A stretch of DNA of 54,267 nucleotides from an uncultured Lachnospiraceae bacterium (GTDB lineage: Bacteria; Bacillota; Clostridia; Lachnospirales; Lachnospiraceae): contig CANQVT010000012.1 in the NCBI GenBank assembly GCA_947627365.1, positions 1-54,267 of the forward strand, written 5' to 3'. A program made the translations under genes and the position numbers. Below, piece after piece: positions 18,247-26,935 of the stretch (within the stretch, counting starts at the first letter, position 1; each line of letters opens with the position of its first letter). Under the pieces are notes generated by a model that did not search any database, was not told the origin of the DNA, and saw only the letters and a list, made by a program, of their open reading frames with translations.

Positions 18247-18275
18247 ACTATAACATACTTTTTCTGTTTGCACAA
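18247..18275 (-). promoter_or_regulatory. promoter of the ECF-coaX unit, with ~165-nt leader
   Basis: On the minus strand TTGTGC (18275-18270) and TATAGT (18252-18247) are separated by 17 bp, with TG one base before the -10 (extended). The leader from about 18240 to 18074 contains an ACTGC/GCAGT hairpin near 18170-18140 but no riboswitch class that I recognise. Confidence 0.6.
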
Positions 18276-18326
18276 TGAAAAAATTCTTTCTTCCATTGTC
18301 AACAAAAGATTTATTGAGATAAAGGG

Positions 18327-18332
18327 TATAAT
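18327..18332 (+). promoter_or_regulatory. consensus -10 box upstream of the adenosine deaminase gene
   Basis: A perfect TATAAT lies 145 bp before the gene, but the -35 is not convincing at 16-18 bp. The 18074-18476 gap thus holds divergent promoters and otherwise A/T-rich sequence. Confidence 0.4.
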
Positions 18333-18476
18333 ATGGTACAATCAGGTAGCGGATATGAAGATCATGCAAAAAGATAGACAATAAAGACAAGCAGTAAAGA
18401 CAAGTAGAAAGGCAGATAAAAAACAGACGAAAGGTTCCGGGCGATCCCGGGACGGAAATCGTGAGGAATGAGCAGC

Positions 18477-19451
18477 ATGGAAAATGTTTCAATGAACAGG
18501 ATTCGTGTGCCGAGGCTGGATCTGCACTGTCATCTGGACGGCTCGCTGTCCCACAGCTTTGTCGAGGATGTGCTGGGGCGCAAGGTGAGTATGGAAGAAC
18601 TGCAGGTAGAGCCGGATTGTCGGAACCTTGCCGAGTATCTGGCGAAATTCGCGCTGCCGTTTGAGTGCATCCAGTCGGCGGAGCATCTGAAATATGCCGG
18701 ATTTGACTTCATGAAAAGCGCGAAGACGGATGGCCTGGATTACGTGGAGGTTCGCTTCGCGCCGGTGTCGAGCTGCATGGAAGGCCTCGATGTGCGAACG
18801 GTGATTGAGTCGGTGCTGGAGGGGATCCGGCGCGGGGAAAAGGAGTTCGGCGTTGCCTGCGGCGTGATCGTCTGTGCGATGCGTAATCACAGCGAGGAGC
18901 AGAATCTTGATATGCTGCGCACGGCGCGGGAATTTCTGGGAGAAGGCGTCTGCGCGGCGGATCTGGCGGGCGATGAGGCGTCGTACCCGATGCGGCAGTT
19001 TCGGGAGCTTTTTCAGGAAGTAAAGCGAATGGACATGCCGTTCACACTGCACGCCGGCGAGTGCGGAAACGCGGAGAATATCGTGGAAGCCATAGAGTGC
19101 GGGGCGAGACGCATCGGACACGGGGTGGCGATGAGCGGCCGTGCGGATGTGATGAATCTGTGCCGCGATCGGCAGATTGGGATTGAGATGTGTCCGACGA
19201 GCAACCTGCAGACCAGGGCGGTGGCGGATTTCAGCGTGTACCCGATGCGGGAGTTTCTCGATAACGGTTTGCTCGTGACGATCAACACGGACAACCGCAC
19301 GATCAGTGGAACCTCACTTGAACAGGAGATCCAGACGGTTCGGGAGCATTGCGGGATGACGGACGAGGATATAGCGCGCATGATGAAAAACGCGGTGGAG
19401 GTCTCCTTCGCGCCGGACGAGCTGAAGCAGAGGCTGCTAGGGTTTGTGTGA
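18477..19451 (+). CDS. adenosine deaminase family protein
   Basis: A metal-dependent amidohydrolase of 324 aa that deaminates adenosine or a related base or nucleoside. It has the zinc ligands H17 and H19 (DLHCHLDGSL), catalytic H192 and E195 (LHAGE), the GHG motif in RIGHGVAM, and D272 in INTDNRTISGT. I chose ATG 18477 because gagga lies 9 nt upstream; ATG 18468 is too close to it. Prokaryotic members of this family include adenosine, adenine and N6-modified adenine deaminases, so the substrate is not certain. It may serve purine salvage. Confidence 0.87.
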   Translation: MENVSMNRIRVPRLDLHCHLDGSLSHSFVEDVLGRKVSMEELQVEPDCRNLAEYLAKFALPFECIQSAEHLKYAGFDFMKSAKTDGLDYVEVRFAPVSSCMEGLDVRTVIESVLEGIRRGEKEFGVACGVIVCAMRNHSEEQNLDMLRTAREFLGEGVCAADLAGDEASYPMRQFRELFQEVKRMDMPFTLHAGECGNAENIVEAIECGARRIGHGVAMSGRADVMNLCRDRQIGIEMCPTSNLQTRAVADFSVYPMREFLDNGLLVTINTDNRTISGTSLEQEIQTVREHCGMTDEDIARMMKNAVEVSFAPDELKQRLLGFV

Positions 19452-19500
19452 CCGGAAAAGTCGTATGGATGGAAGACCAGAGAGGGACAGGTGAAGTTTT

Positions 19501-20379
19501 ATGTATGAATTAGAGCAGGTGGGTCAGGACAGCTTCTACATCCAAAGCCCGGCGAAGATCGGACTGTTCCGGATAGACGAGGCGGAGGTGTGCCTGATCG
19601 ACAGCGGGAGCGACAAGGAAGCGGGGCGTAAGGTCCGGCAGATCCTGGATAAGAACAACTGGAGGCTGACTGCCATTTTCAATACACACTCAAATGCGGA
19701 TCATATCGGCGGAAACAAATACCTGCAGGGGCAGACGAATTGCAGGATTTACGCGCCGGGGATCGACTGCGATTTCACGAATCACACGATCCTCGAGCCC
19801 GCGTTCCTCTACGGGGGCTTCCCGCCGAAGGAGCTGCGGCACAAATTCCTGCTCGCGCAGGAGAGCCAGGCGAAGCCGCTTGTGCAGGAGCGCCTTCCGG
19901 ATGGGATGGAGATGATCGCGCTGCCGGGGCATTTCTTTGATATGGTCGGGTTCCGCACAGAGGATGACGTAGTCTACCTGGCGGACTGCTTGTCTAGTCG
20001 GGCGACGCTTGAGAAATATCAGATCAGTTTTGTGTATGATGTGGCGGCGTATCTGGCGACGCTGGAACAGGTGAAGACGATGCAGGCTGCCCTGTTCGTC
20101 CCGGCGCATGCGGAGCCGACGGAAGACATTGCGCCGCTCGCGCAGTATAATATCGACAAGGTACACGAGATTGCGGACAGGATCGTGGAGTTCTGCCGGG
20201 AGCCGGCCGGATTCGAGGCAGTGCTGCGGCGACTGTTCCTGGATTACGGACTCGTGATGAACTTTGAGCAGTACGCGTTGGTCGGAAGCACAGTGCGCTC
20301 TTATCTGGCGTGGCTGAAGGACAGCGGGCGGCTGGAGGCGCTGTTTGAGGACGGGCAGTTGCTGTGGAGGGCTGTGTGA
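19501..20379 (+). CDS. MBL-fold metallo-hydrolase with altered HxHxDH motif
   Basis: A 292-aa cytosolic protein of the metallo-beta-lactamase fold. The usual THxHxDH motif reads H63-S-N65-A-D67-H68, so the second metal-site-1 histidine is replaced by Asn. The remaining ligands are present: H144 (LPGHFFDMV), D162 (LADC) and H203 (PAHAEP). C-terminal residues 215-292 are helical and look like a winged-helix or dimer arm. The SD aggtga is adjacent. Substrate is unknown. It lies between the deaminase and coaBC in the same direction with short gaps. Confidence 0.8.
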   Translation: MYELEQVGQDSFYIQSPAKIGLFRIDEAEVCLIDSGSDKEAGRKVRQILDKNNWRLTAIFNTHSNADHIGGNKYLQGQTNCRIYAPGIDCDFTNHTILEPAFLYGGFPPKELRHKFLLAQESQAKPLVQERLPDGMEMIALPGHFFDMVGFRTEDDVVYLADCLSSRATLEKYQISFVYDVAAYLATLEQVKTMQAALFVPAHAEPTEDIAPLAQYNIDKVHEIADRIVEFCREPAGFEAVLRRLFLDYGLVMNFEQYALVGSTVRSYLAWLKDSGRLEALFEDGQLLWRAV

Positions 20380-20409
20380 GAAAAAGTTATAGAAAGCAGA
20401 GGGAGCAGA

Positions 20410-21618
20410 ATGTTACAGGGAAAAACAGTAATCCTCGGCGTGACCGGAGGTATTGCCGCATACAAGGCGGCGAATCTGGCAAGTCTTTTGAAAAAGCAGC
20501 ATGCGGATGTGCATGTGATCATGACGAAGAACGCGACGCAGTTTGTCGGTCCGGTGACCTTTGAGACGCTGACCGGGAACAAGTGCCTGACGGACACGTT
20601 TGACCGGAGCCACCCGTTCGAGGTGGAGCATGTAGAGCTCGCGAAACGCGCGGATCTTGCGCTCGTGGCCCCGGCGACGGCCAATGTGATGGCGAAGCTG
20701 GCGCACGGGCTGGCGGACGACATGCTGACGACGACGCTGTTGGCGTGCGATTGTCCTCGGCTGATCGCCCCGGCGATGAATACGCGCATGTATGAGAATC
20801 CGGTGACGCAGGACAACGAGCGGCTCCTGAAAAAATACGGCTGGAAGGTCATCGAGCCCGCGGTCGGTCATCTGGCCTGCGGCGATACCGGGAAGGGCAA
20901 ATTTCCGGAGGAGAGCCTGATCGTCGGGCATGTATTGAATGAGATTGCGTTTGAAAAGGATATGGCGAGGCTGCGCGTGCTCGTGACGGCGGGGCCCACG
21001 ATCGAGCCGATCGATCCGGTGCGCTTTTTGTCGAACCATTCAAGCGGGAAGATGGGCTACGCAATCGCTCATGTCTGCCGGATGCGCGGGGCGGAGGTGA
21101 CGCTCGTGAGCGGGCAGACGAGTCTTGACGCTCCGGTCGGCGTAAACGTGGTTTCAATCGGTTCGGCTCAGGAGATGTTTGAGGCGGTGACCTCCCGCGC
21201 GGAACAGCAGGATATGATCATCAAGGCGGCGGCCGTGGCGGATTACCGACCTGCGGTTGTAGCGGATGAGAAGGTGAAGAAGTCTGACGACGAGCTGAAC
21301 ATCGAGCTTGAGCGGACGCAGGACATTCTGGCGTGGCTCGGGGCGCACAAGGGTGAGGGGCAGATCCTCTGTGGCTTTGCGATGGAGACCGAGCATATGG
21401 TTGAGCACGCGCGTGAGAAGCTGGAGCGCAAGAATCTCGACCTGATCGCTGCGAACAATGTAAAGGTGGCGGGCGCGGGCTTCGGGACTGACACAAACGT
21501 GGTGACGCTGATCGGCGCGCAGGGCGCGCAGGAGCTGGAGCTGATGAGCAAGGAGGACGTTGCCGTGAAGCTAACGGACGAGTTATTGAAAATTCGCGCG
21601 AAGAAAGTATTGAAATGA
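20410..21618 (+). CDS. coaBC: bifunctional phosphopantothenoylcysteine decarboxylase / phosphopantothenate-cysteine ligase
   Basis: CoaBC makes 4'-phosphopantetheine from phosphopantothenate, cysteine and CTP. The 402-aa length is normal. The N-terminal FMN decarboxylase has GGIAAYKAANL, the active His in FEVEHVELAKRADL, PAMNTRMYENP, and the catalytic Cys in HLACGDTGKGKFPE. The C-terminal CoaB has TAGPTIEPIDPVRFLSNHSSGKMG and KAAAVADYRP. With coaX and the ECF gene about 2.5 kb away it completes much of the CoA pathway in this window. Confidence 0.96.
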   Translation: MLQGKTVILGVTGGIAAYKAANLASLLKKQHADVHVIMTKNATQFVGPVTFETLTGNKCLTDTFDRSHPFEVEHVELAKRADLALVAPATANVMAKLAHGLADDMLTTTLLACDCPRLIAPAMNTRMYENPVTQDNERLLKKYGWKVIEPAVGHLACGDTGKGKFPEESLIVGHVLNEIAFEKDMARLRVLVTAGPTIEPIDPVRFLSNHSSGKMGYAIAHVCRMRGAEVTLVSGQTSLDAPVGVNVVSIGSAQEMFEAVTSRAEQQDMIIKAAAVADYRPAVVADEKVKKSDDELNIELERTQDILAWLGAHKGEGQILCGFAMETEHMVEHAREKLERKNLDLIAANNVKVAGAGFGTDTNVVTLIGAQGAQELELMSKEDVAVKLTDELLKIRAKKVLK

Positions 21619-21727
21619 CATGTTTCAAATCAGGTAAAGAATATGGCAGACCCGCACGTCCGAAACATGACGGAGAGTGCTGTGGAATGTGTCAGAGGTT
21701 TGCGGAAAAAGAGGAGCGCCGAAACGT

Positions 21728-21955
21728 ATGAAGTGTTACGAGACCGTATGGGAGATTTTCAATAAATGTGCGAACAATCAGATGCGCGACGTGTTTATCG
21801 AGGAGCTTGAGATCGAGGACATCGACGCATTCCTGCAGGAGAAATTCAAGGGCAAGGAAGTCACATTTGACAAGACCGTACAGCCGGACGGGACAATCGT
21901 CTACGACATCATCGCCTCCGGGATCAAGGAGCGATATTCGTTTACGGAGATCTGA
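21728..21955 (+). CDS. small conserved protein of unknown function
   Basis: A 75-aa acidic soluble protein. An N-terminal helical half (YETVWEIFNKC, MRDVFIEELEIEDIDAFLQ) is followed by a short beta-like half (KEVTFDKTVQPDGTIVYDIIASG). I chose ATG 21728; aagagga about 12 nt upstream is a usable SD. I do not recognise the family. It precedes the MoxR/VWA pair in the same direction. Confidence 0.6.
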   Translation: MKCYETVWEIFNKCANNQMRDVFIEELEIEDIDAFLQEKFKGKEVTFDKTVQPDGTIVYDIIASGIKERYSFTEI

Positions 21956-22082
21956 AGCCCGCGGAAACGGCTTTCGATAGTCCCATTGCGGGATAAGCCG
22001 GGCAGCAGGTCAAAAGAGGGGACAGATTTATATGGTTTCAGAAAAACGGGCAGACATAGAGAAAGACAGGAGAGGCAATCGC

Positions 22083-23006
22083 ATGGATTACATCATTCAG
22101 TCACTGGAAGAGCAGCAGGTGAGCAGGGAGCTTCTGCGCGCGATCGCGGAGTTTCGGGAGAAGTATCCGGTGGAGGAGAAGCTGAAACCGAGGATCATCC
22201 GGCCGATGCTGCCGTACTACGGGCGAGAGACGTTCGAGATGGCGGCTGCTGCGCTGCTGCAGGGGGAGAATATCCTCCTGACCGGCACGAAGGCGACCGG
22301 GAAAAATATCCTTGCGGAGAACCTTGCCTACGTGTTTGGCAGGCCGTCGTGGAACATCTCATTTCATGTCAATATGGACAGCAGCGCGCTGATCGGCACG
22401 GACACGTTCCGCGCGGGCGAGGTACAGCTGCGCACCGGCCCGGTCTACGACTGCGCGGTCGGCGGGGGCTTCGGCATCTTCGACGAGGTGAACATGGCGA
22501 AGAACGACGCGGTCTCCGTGCTCCACGCGACGCTCGATTACCGCCGGATCCTTGATATTCCGGGCTATGAGAAGGTAAGCCTGCACGATGCGGCCCGCTT
22601 TATCGGCACGATGAACTATGGATACGCGGGCACGCGCGAGCTCAACGAGGCGCTGGTGTCGCGTTTTCTGGTGATTGAGATGCCGATGGCGACGGAGGAT
22701 ACGCTGCACTATATTTTGGAACGAGTCTTCCCGGATTTCCGAAAGGAAGGGCTGGAGCAGATCTGCGGGCTGTTCCTCGACCTGCAGACGAAGGCGAACA
22801 ACAATGAGATCTCGACGAAGCCGCTCGACCTGCGCGGTCTGATCGGCGCGCTCAAGACCGTGCGCGCGGGCCTCAGCCCCCGGCTTGCGATCCGTATGGG
22901 CATCGTCAACAAGAGCTTCGACCTGTTCGAGCGGGAGATCGTGGAGGATATCGTGATGACACGCATCCCGGAGAGCTGGACGTCGGCGGAAATTTTCGAG
23001 GCATAG
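22083..23006 (+). CDS. MoxR-family AAA+ ATPase
   Basis: A 307-aa AAA+ ATPase of the MoxR/CbbQ-NorQ type, which acts as a chaperone to remodel or metallate partner proteins together with a VWA protein. Motifs: Walker A TGTKATGKN (K74), Walker B GIFDEVN (D134, E135), sensor-1 IGTMNYGYAGTRELNEAL and the arginine-finger region SRFLVIEMP. ATG 22083 has aggagagg at 7 nt; ATG 22032 also has a plausible SD and would add 17 charged residues. The VWA partner follows after 76 bp. The client protein is unknown. Confidence 0.87.
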   Translation: MDYIIQSLEEQQVSRELLRAIAEFREKYPVEEKLKPRIIRPMLPYYGRETFEMAAAALLQGENILLTGTKATGKNILAENLAYVFGRPSWNISFHVNMDSSALIGTDTFRAGEVQLRTGPVYDCAVGGGFGIFDEVNMAKNDAVSVLHATLDYRRILDIPGYEKVSLHDAARFIGTMNYGYAGTRELNEALVSRFLVIEMPMATEDTLHYILERVFPDFRKEGLEQICGLFLDLQTKANNNEISTKPLDLRGLIGALKTVRAGLSPRLAIRMGIVNKSFDLFEREIVEDIVMTRIPESWTSAEIFEA

Positions 23007-23082
23007 ATAATTTCGTGTATAGTGCATAGCCCTTGCAGGGCGTCCGGGTAGCCAATATGTGAATTGAGCAAATGGAGAAGAA

Positions 23083-24873
23083 ATGGACGAGCTGTATGCA
23101 TCCGACGACCTCATGACGGAGGCGGAGAACCGAATACGCAACCTGATGTGGACAGTCAGCGGGGATTACCGGCTGGACACGAAGCTTGACATGGAGTCCT
23201 GGCATCGCTCGAAGTATATTTCCATGTACGACGCGGTGAAGCAGGGCGCTTTCGCGCGCTTTTTCGACCGGGACGAGCTGGGACTTTACCTCGTGAAGAA
23301 GGTGTACTACGGGGCGCAGGAGCAGCCGCTGACGGAGCTCGCGCAGCTCTGCGTGGACGCGGCGGTGTACCGGAAGATCGCGGCGGAGCGGCCCGGCGTG
23401 CCGGAGCTTCGGCAAAAGGCATTTGCCGATCTGCTGGAGTTCTCCTTTAAGCGGATGAGCGCGTCATTGCCGGGCAGGATTAAGATCGCCTTGCTGCGCG
23501 GGTATCTGCGGGGCGACTGGCACTGTGAGCGGCAGATAGAAGACGCGCTGCGGCTGATCCGTTCTCTGGAGGACGCGCGTGATACAATGGAGCTGATCCG
23601 TGCGACGGACGAGCTATATAATACGTTGATCGACAAGAGCTTCGTGCGCAAGCACGGGGATCTGGCGCATGTGCTCGCCGTGACGGCGGAGGATCTGCAG
23701 GAGTTTGACTGGAGCGATTTTCTGGAAGAGGAGATGGGTGAGGATCTGCTTGAGCGCTACATGAACAAGATGAACAGCCAGGTGACGACGCTGCAGGAGG
23801 AACAGGACGAGAAGGAGGACGCGCCGAAAAGCCCCGGCAAGCGCAAGGTGACGCTGATCTCGCCGGAGGCCGCGGCGAAGATGCATTCGTACATTGAGCT
23901 GAATTACGGCAGATCGTACCTCTCGGAGCTGGAGCAGAAGCGGCTGAACCAGCGGCTGTGTCGCGGAGCGCATGCGGACTGCAGCCTTTATTTTACGGAC
24001 GGCGTTCTCAGGAATCCTGTACTCGCGAACGCGCAGTTCGTCAACGCGAGGCGGCACGCGGAGAAAAACCGGACGCTGTTTCGCAACAGCAAGAACATGC
24101 TCGCGCGCAACATCGAACAGCTCACAGACGAGCTGAAGCGCTCCCTGCACCGGCGCAGCGAGCCGGAGGAGAGCGCGGCGTGGTCGGGGCAGATCGTTCC
24201 GCGGCTTCTCTGGAAGGTGGGCAGGATGGAGGATCCGGGCCGCCTCTTCGTAAAGACGATGAAGCGCAGCGTGTCGGAGTTCGCGGTCGATATCCTGATC
24301 GACGCGAGCGGCTCCCAGCGCGACAGACAGGGGCAGGTGGCGCTGCAGGCCTACATCATCAGCGAAGCGCTGTCAAACAACCACGTGCCGCACCGCATCA
24401 TGAGCTTCTGCAGCTTCTGGGATTATACGATCCTGCAGAGGTTCCGGGAATACGACGCGCCGCGCGAGGAGAACCGGCGCGTGCTGGAGTATGTGACCTC
24501 CTCGAACAACCGGGACGGGCTGGCGATCCGCGCCGTGGGCGACGGACTGCTGCAGCGCCAGGAGGAAGGCAAGATCCTGATCGTATTGAGCGACGGCAAG
24601 CCGAACGACATCATCGTGAATCGGCCGAACAGTCGCAACCCGCGGCCGTACTACGGGGACTATGCGGTGACCGACACCGCCTTCGAGGTACGCAAGCTGC
24701 GCGGAAAGGGCGTCTGTGTGCTCGGCGTGTTCACCGGGAGGGAGAAAGAGCTGATGGCGGAGAAGAAGATTTTCGGCAAGGATTTCGCCTACATCCGCAG
24801 CATTGAGAGCTTTTCGCGCGTCGTCAGCCGGTATCTGCGCAAGCTGCTCGAGGACGACAGCGCGAACTTTTGA
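23083..24873 (+). CDS. VWA-domain protein, NorD/CobT-like partner of the MoxR ATPase
   Basis: A 596-aa cytosolic protein. The C-terminal VWA domain (about 395-590) has an intact MIDAS: D407-A-S409-G-S411, a Thr/Ser loop region and LSDGKPNDI. The N-terminal 390 residues are helical and charged, with an acidic low-complexity stretch (EEQDEKEDAPKSPGKRK). The VWA and its LSDGKPND segment resemble the NorD/CobT group that works with NorQ/CobS-type ATPases. No nitric oxide reductase, rubisco or cobaltochelatase gene is nearby, so the job here is open. It ends 8 bp from the convergent ABC gene. Confidence 0.83.
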   Translation: MDELYASDDLMTEAENRIRNLMWTVSGDYRLDTKLDMESWHRSKYISMYDAVKQGAFARFFDRDELGLYLVKKVYYGAQEQPLTELAQLCVDAAVYRKIAAERPGVPELRQKAFADLLEFSFKRMSASLPGRIKIALLRGYLRGDWHCERQIEDALRLIRSLEDARDTMELIRATDELYNTLIDKSFVRKHGDLAHVLAVTAEDLQEFDWSDFLEEEMGEDLLERYMNKMNSQVTTLQEEQDEKEDAPKSPGKRKVTLISPEAAAKMHSYIELNYGRSYLSELEQKRLNQRLCRGAHADCSLYFTDGVLRNPVLANAQFVNARRHAEKNRTLFRNSKNMLARNIEQLTDELKRSLHRRSEPEESAAWSGQIVPRLLWKVGRMEDPGRLFVKTMKRSVSEFAVDILIDASGSQRDRQGQVALQAYIISEALSNNHVPHRIMSFCSFWDYTILQRFREYDAPREENRRVLEYVTSSNNRDGLAIRAVGDGLLQRQEEGKILIVLSDGKPNDIIVNRPNSRNPRPYYGDYAVTDTAFEVRKLRGKGVCVLGVFTGREKELMAEKKIFGKDFAYIRSIESFSRVVSRYLRKLLEDDSANF

Positions 24874-24881
24874 AATAAGTC

Positions 24882-26723
24882 TCATTTCAGAATCCCCAGC
24901 GCCATGTCCCGGAAGACGCCGGGCGTGGCTTCCAGTTCATCATATTTACCCTTCTGGACGATCCGTCCCTTGTCCATGACGATGATCTCGTCGCAGTTCT
25001 TTAATGTGGTCAGGCGGTGTGCGATCGAGAGCACGGTCGTGCCATATTCTTCCTTTAGCTTCTCGATCTCATGCTGGATCCATTTTTCTGAGGTGTTGTC
25101 CAGCGCGGAAGTTGCCTCGTCGAGGATCAGGATCCGGGGTCTGCGCAGAAAGATGCGCGCCAGGGCGATTCTCTGCCTCTGGCCGCCGGAGAGATTGGAT
25201 CCTCCTTCCGCGATCTGGAAATCATATCCGCCCGGGAATCGTTCGACGTCGGAGGCAATATTTGCTTTTCGTGCGGCGTCTTTCACTTCTTCCGGAGAAA
25301 CCTCGTGCTTCATTCCATAACAGATATTGTTGTATACGGTATCCGCGATCAGAAACGGAGTCTGCGGCACAAGTGCGACACTCTCGGCGAGAGTCGCCCG
25401 CGAAAGAGTGAACAGCGCCTGACCGCCCAGAAGAACCTCGCCCTGCGCCTGTTCGAGCTTGTCGATGATCTTAATCAGCGTGGACTTGCCGCAGCCGCTG
25501 GGCCCCGCGATCCCGAGAAAGGCTCCGGCAGGGATTTCCAGATGAATATTGTTGAGGATCAGTTGATCCGGCTTCTCCGGGTAGGCGAAACACACCCCTC
25601 GGATCCGTATATCGTTGGCGGCAGGAGTTCGCTGACGCACGGATGAATTCTGCGGCGCCTCCTTTTTCACAGGACTGCTTTTGGAATTGGAATAAGTCTG
25701 ATCCGGCTTGGCGGCTGCATCAGGCAGATAGGAGAAATCCACCGGCAGCTCCAGCAGTCGGAAATAGTCGTTTGCCAGGACGACGCACTCTGAAAACTCG
25801 TCCAGGATTCGGTGCAGTTCACGCAGCGGCCCGGTCAACTGCGTGAAGCAGAGATAGGCCGTGAGCACTGTGCCGATGGAGATGACTCCGCGCGAGGCCA
25901 AGAGAACAGAGATGCCGATGACAAGGACGCTGAATACGGCCTCGTTTATGAATTTCAGACAGTCGTAGAACGCCATTGCCTTGTGATGGCGCATTTCTTT
26001 TTTTCGAAGCTGTTCGGAGCGATCGAGGATGCGACTTTCCTCCGTCTGTGCGCTGTCAAGCGTACGGATTGTCTCGATACCGCCTAAGAGCTCGACGATT
26101 GTGCCGTCCATGTCGGCGCGCGTTTCCATGAGCTCGACGCGGATTCCTCGCTGTGTGCTGATTTGGCAAAATACGAGGAAGGTGCCGACCGGAATCACCA
26201 GGACGACGAGGCAGGCGACCGGAAGCGGGAGCCTCCAGAAAATTGTCACAATCGCGGCGAGGCCGGTGGTCACGGCGGGCGCGAAGTCCATGAACATCAG
26301 CTTGATCAGCTTGACTGTGCCCTCGAGACTGCGGTTTAGCCGTCCGTGGATATTTCCGGTCATATGACCACGAAAGTAGGACAGCGGAGCTTTGAGCAGG
26401 GACGCCGATGCTTTCTGCCGCGCGGTCTTTTCCGCCTGCGTGGCGGTGTCCTCGACGATCAGTCTGCGCACGACCTTGATCACCTCATTCGCGACATTTA
26501 CGAGGAGAATCAGCAGAAGCACGGGAAGTACCGCAGGGAAGGAGACGTCTCGCCCCTCCAGGACATGGTCGGTCAGGTAGCCGACGGCGAGCGGTGTAAG
26601 CTGGCTTAAGACAGCGGAAATTGCCAGGATTGCCAGGATCCAGAAAAAACGTAGCCTTTGTCTCGCCGGCAGCAGATCAAAAATATTTTTCCAGATTTTT
26701 TTATGACAGCTTTCCTTGTCCAT
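24882..26723 (-). CDS. ABC transporter, fused permease and ATP-binding domains
   Basis: A 613-aa half-transporter of the exporter type. Six TM helices (about residues 20-320) precede an ATPase with Walker A GPSGCGKST (K413), Q-loop LVPQTPF, signature NLSGGQRQR, Walker B ILILDEATSALD and the switch His in SIAHRL. A Ser/Pro/Lys linker of about 40 residues separates the domains. I chose ATG at 26723 because aaagga lies 11 nt upstream; ATG 26735 touches the SD. It may export a lipid, peptide or drug as a homodimer. No partner half-transporter is adjacent. Confidence 0.86.
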   Translation of the reverse strand: MDKESCHKKIWKNIFDLLPARQRLRFFWILAILAISAVLSQLTPLAVGYLTDHVLEGRDVSFPAVLPVLLLILLVNVANEVIKVVRRLIVEDTATQAEKTARQKASASLLKAPLSYFRGHMTGNIHGRLNRSLEGTVKLIKLMFMDFAPAVTTGLAAIVTIFWRLPLPVACLVVLVIPVGTFLVFCQISTQRGIRVELMETRADMDGTIVELLGGIETIRTLDSAQTEESRILDRSEQLRKKEMRHHKAMAFYDCLKFINEAVFSVLVIGISVLLASRGVISIGTVLTAYLCFTQLTGPLRELHRILDEFSECVVLANDYFRLLELPVDFSYLPDAAAKPDQTYSNSKSSPVKKEAPQNSSVRQRTPAANDIRIRGVCFAYPEKPDQLILNNIHLEIPAGAFLGIAGPSGCGKSTLIKIIDKLEQAQGEVLLGGQALFTLSRATLAESVALVPQTPFLIADTVYNNICYGMKHEVSPEEVKDAARKANIASDVERFPGGYDFQIAEGGSNLSGGQRQRIALARIFLRRPRILILDEATSALDNTSEKWIQHEIEKLKEEYGTTVLSIAHRLTTLKNCDEIIVMDKGRIVQKGKYDELEATPGVFRDMALGILK

Positions 26724-26855
26724 AACAAGAGACATCCTTTCAAAACCGTAAAATTGTTCGCCCCATTACGCAGCGATCAACCAGCGAAAACTGCGTGTGG
26801 GATCAAAATCAGTTTATCATATATTGTGATGAAAACAACTTATTTTTACCAGTTC

Positions 26856-26884
26856 TTGCAGAATTACTTCATATGATGTAAAAT
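26856..26884 (+). promoter_or_regulatory. promoter of the secreted cell-wall protein gene
   Basis: TTGCAG at 26856-26861 and TAAAAT at 26879-26884 are separated by 17 bp, with TG directly before the -10. The 26724-26935 gap is A/T-rich and must also carry the divergent ABC gene's promoter, which I could not place. Confidence 0.6.
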
Positions 26885-26935
26885 GAAACAGAAACAGGGG
26901 GGAGTACAATCCATAAAGTATAGGGGAGATAACGT

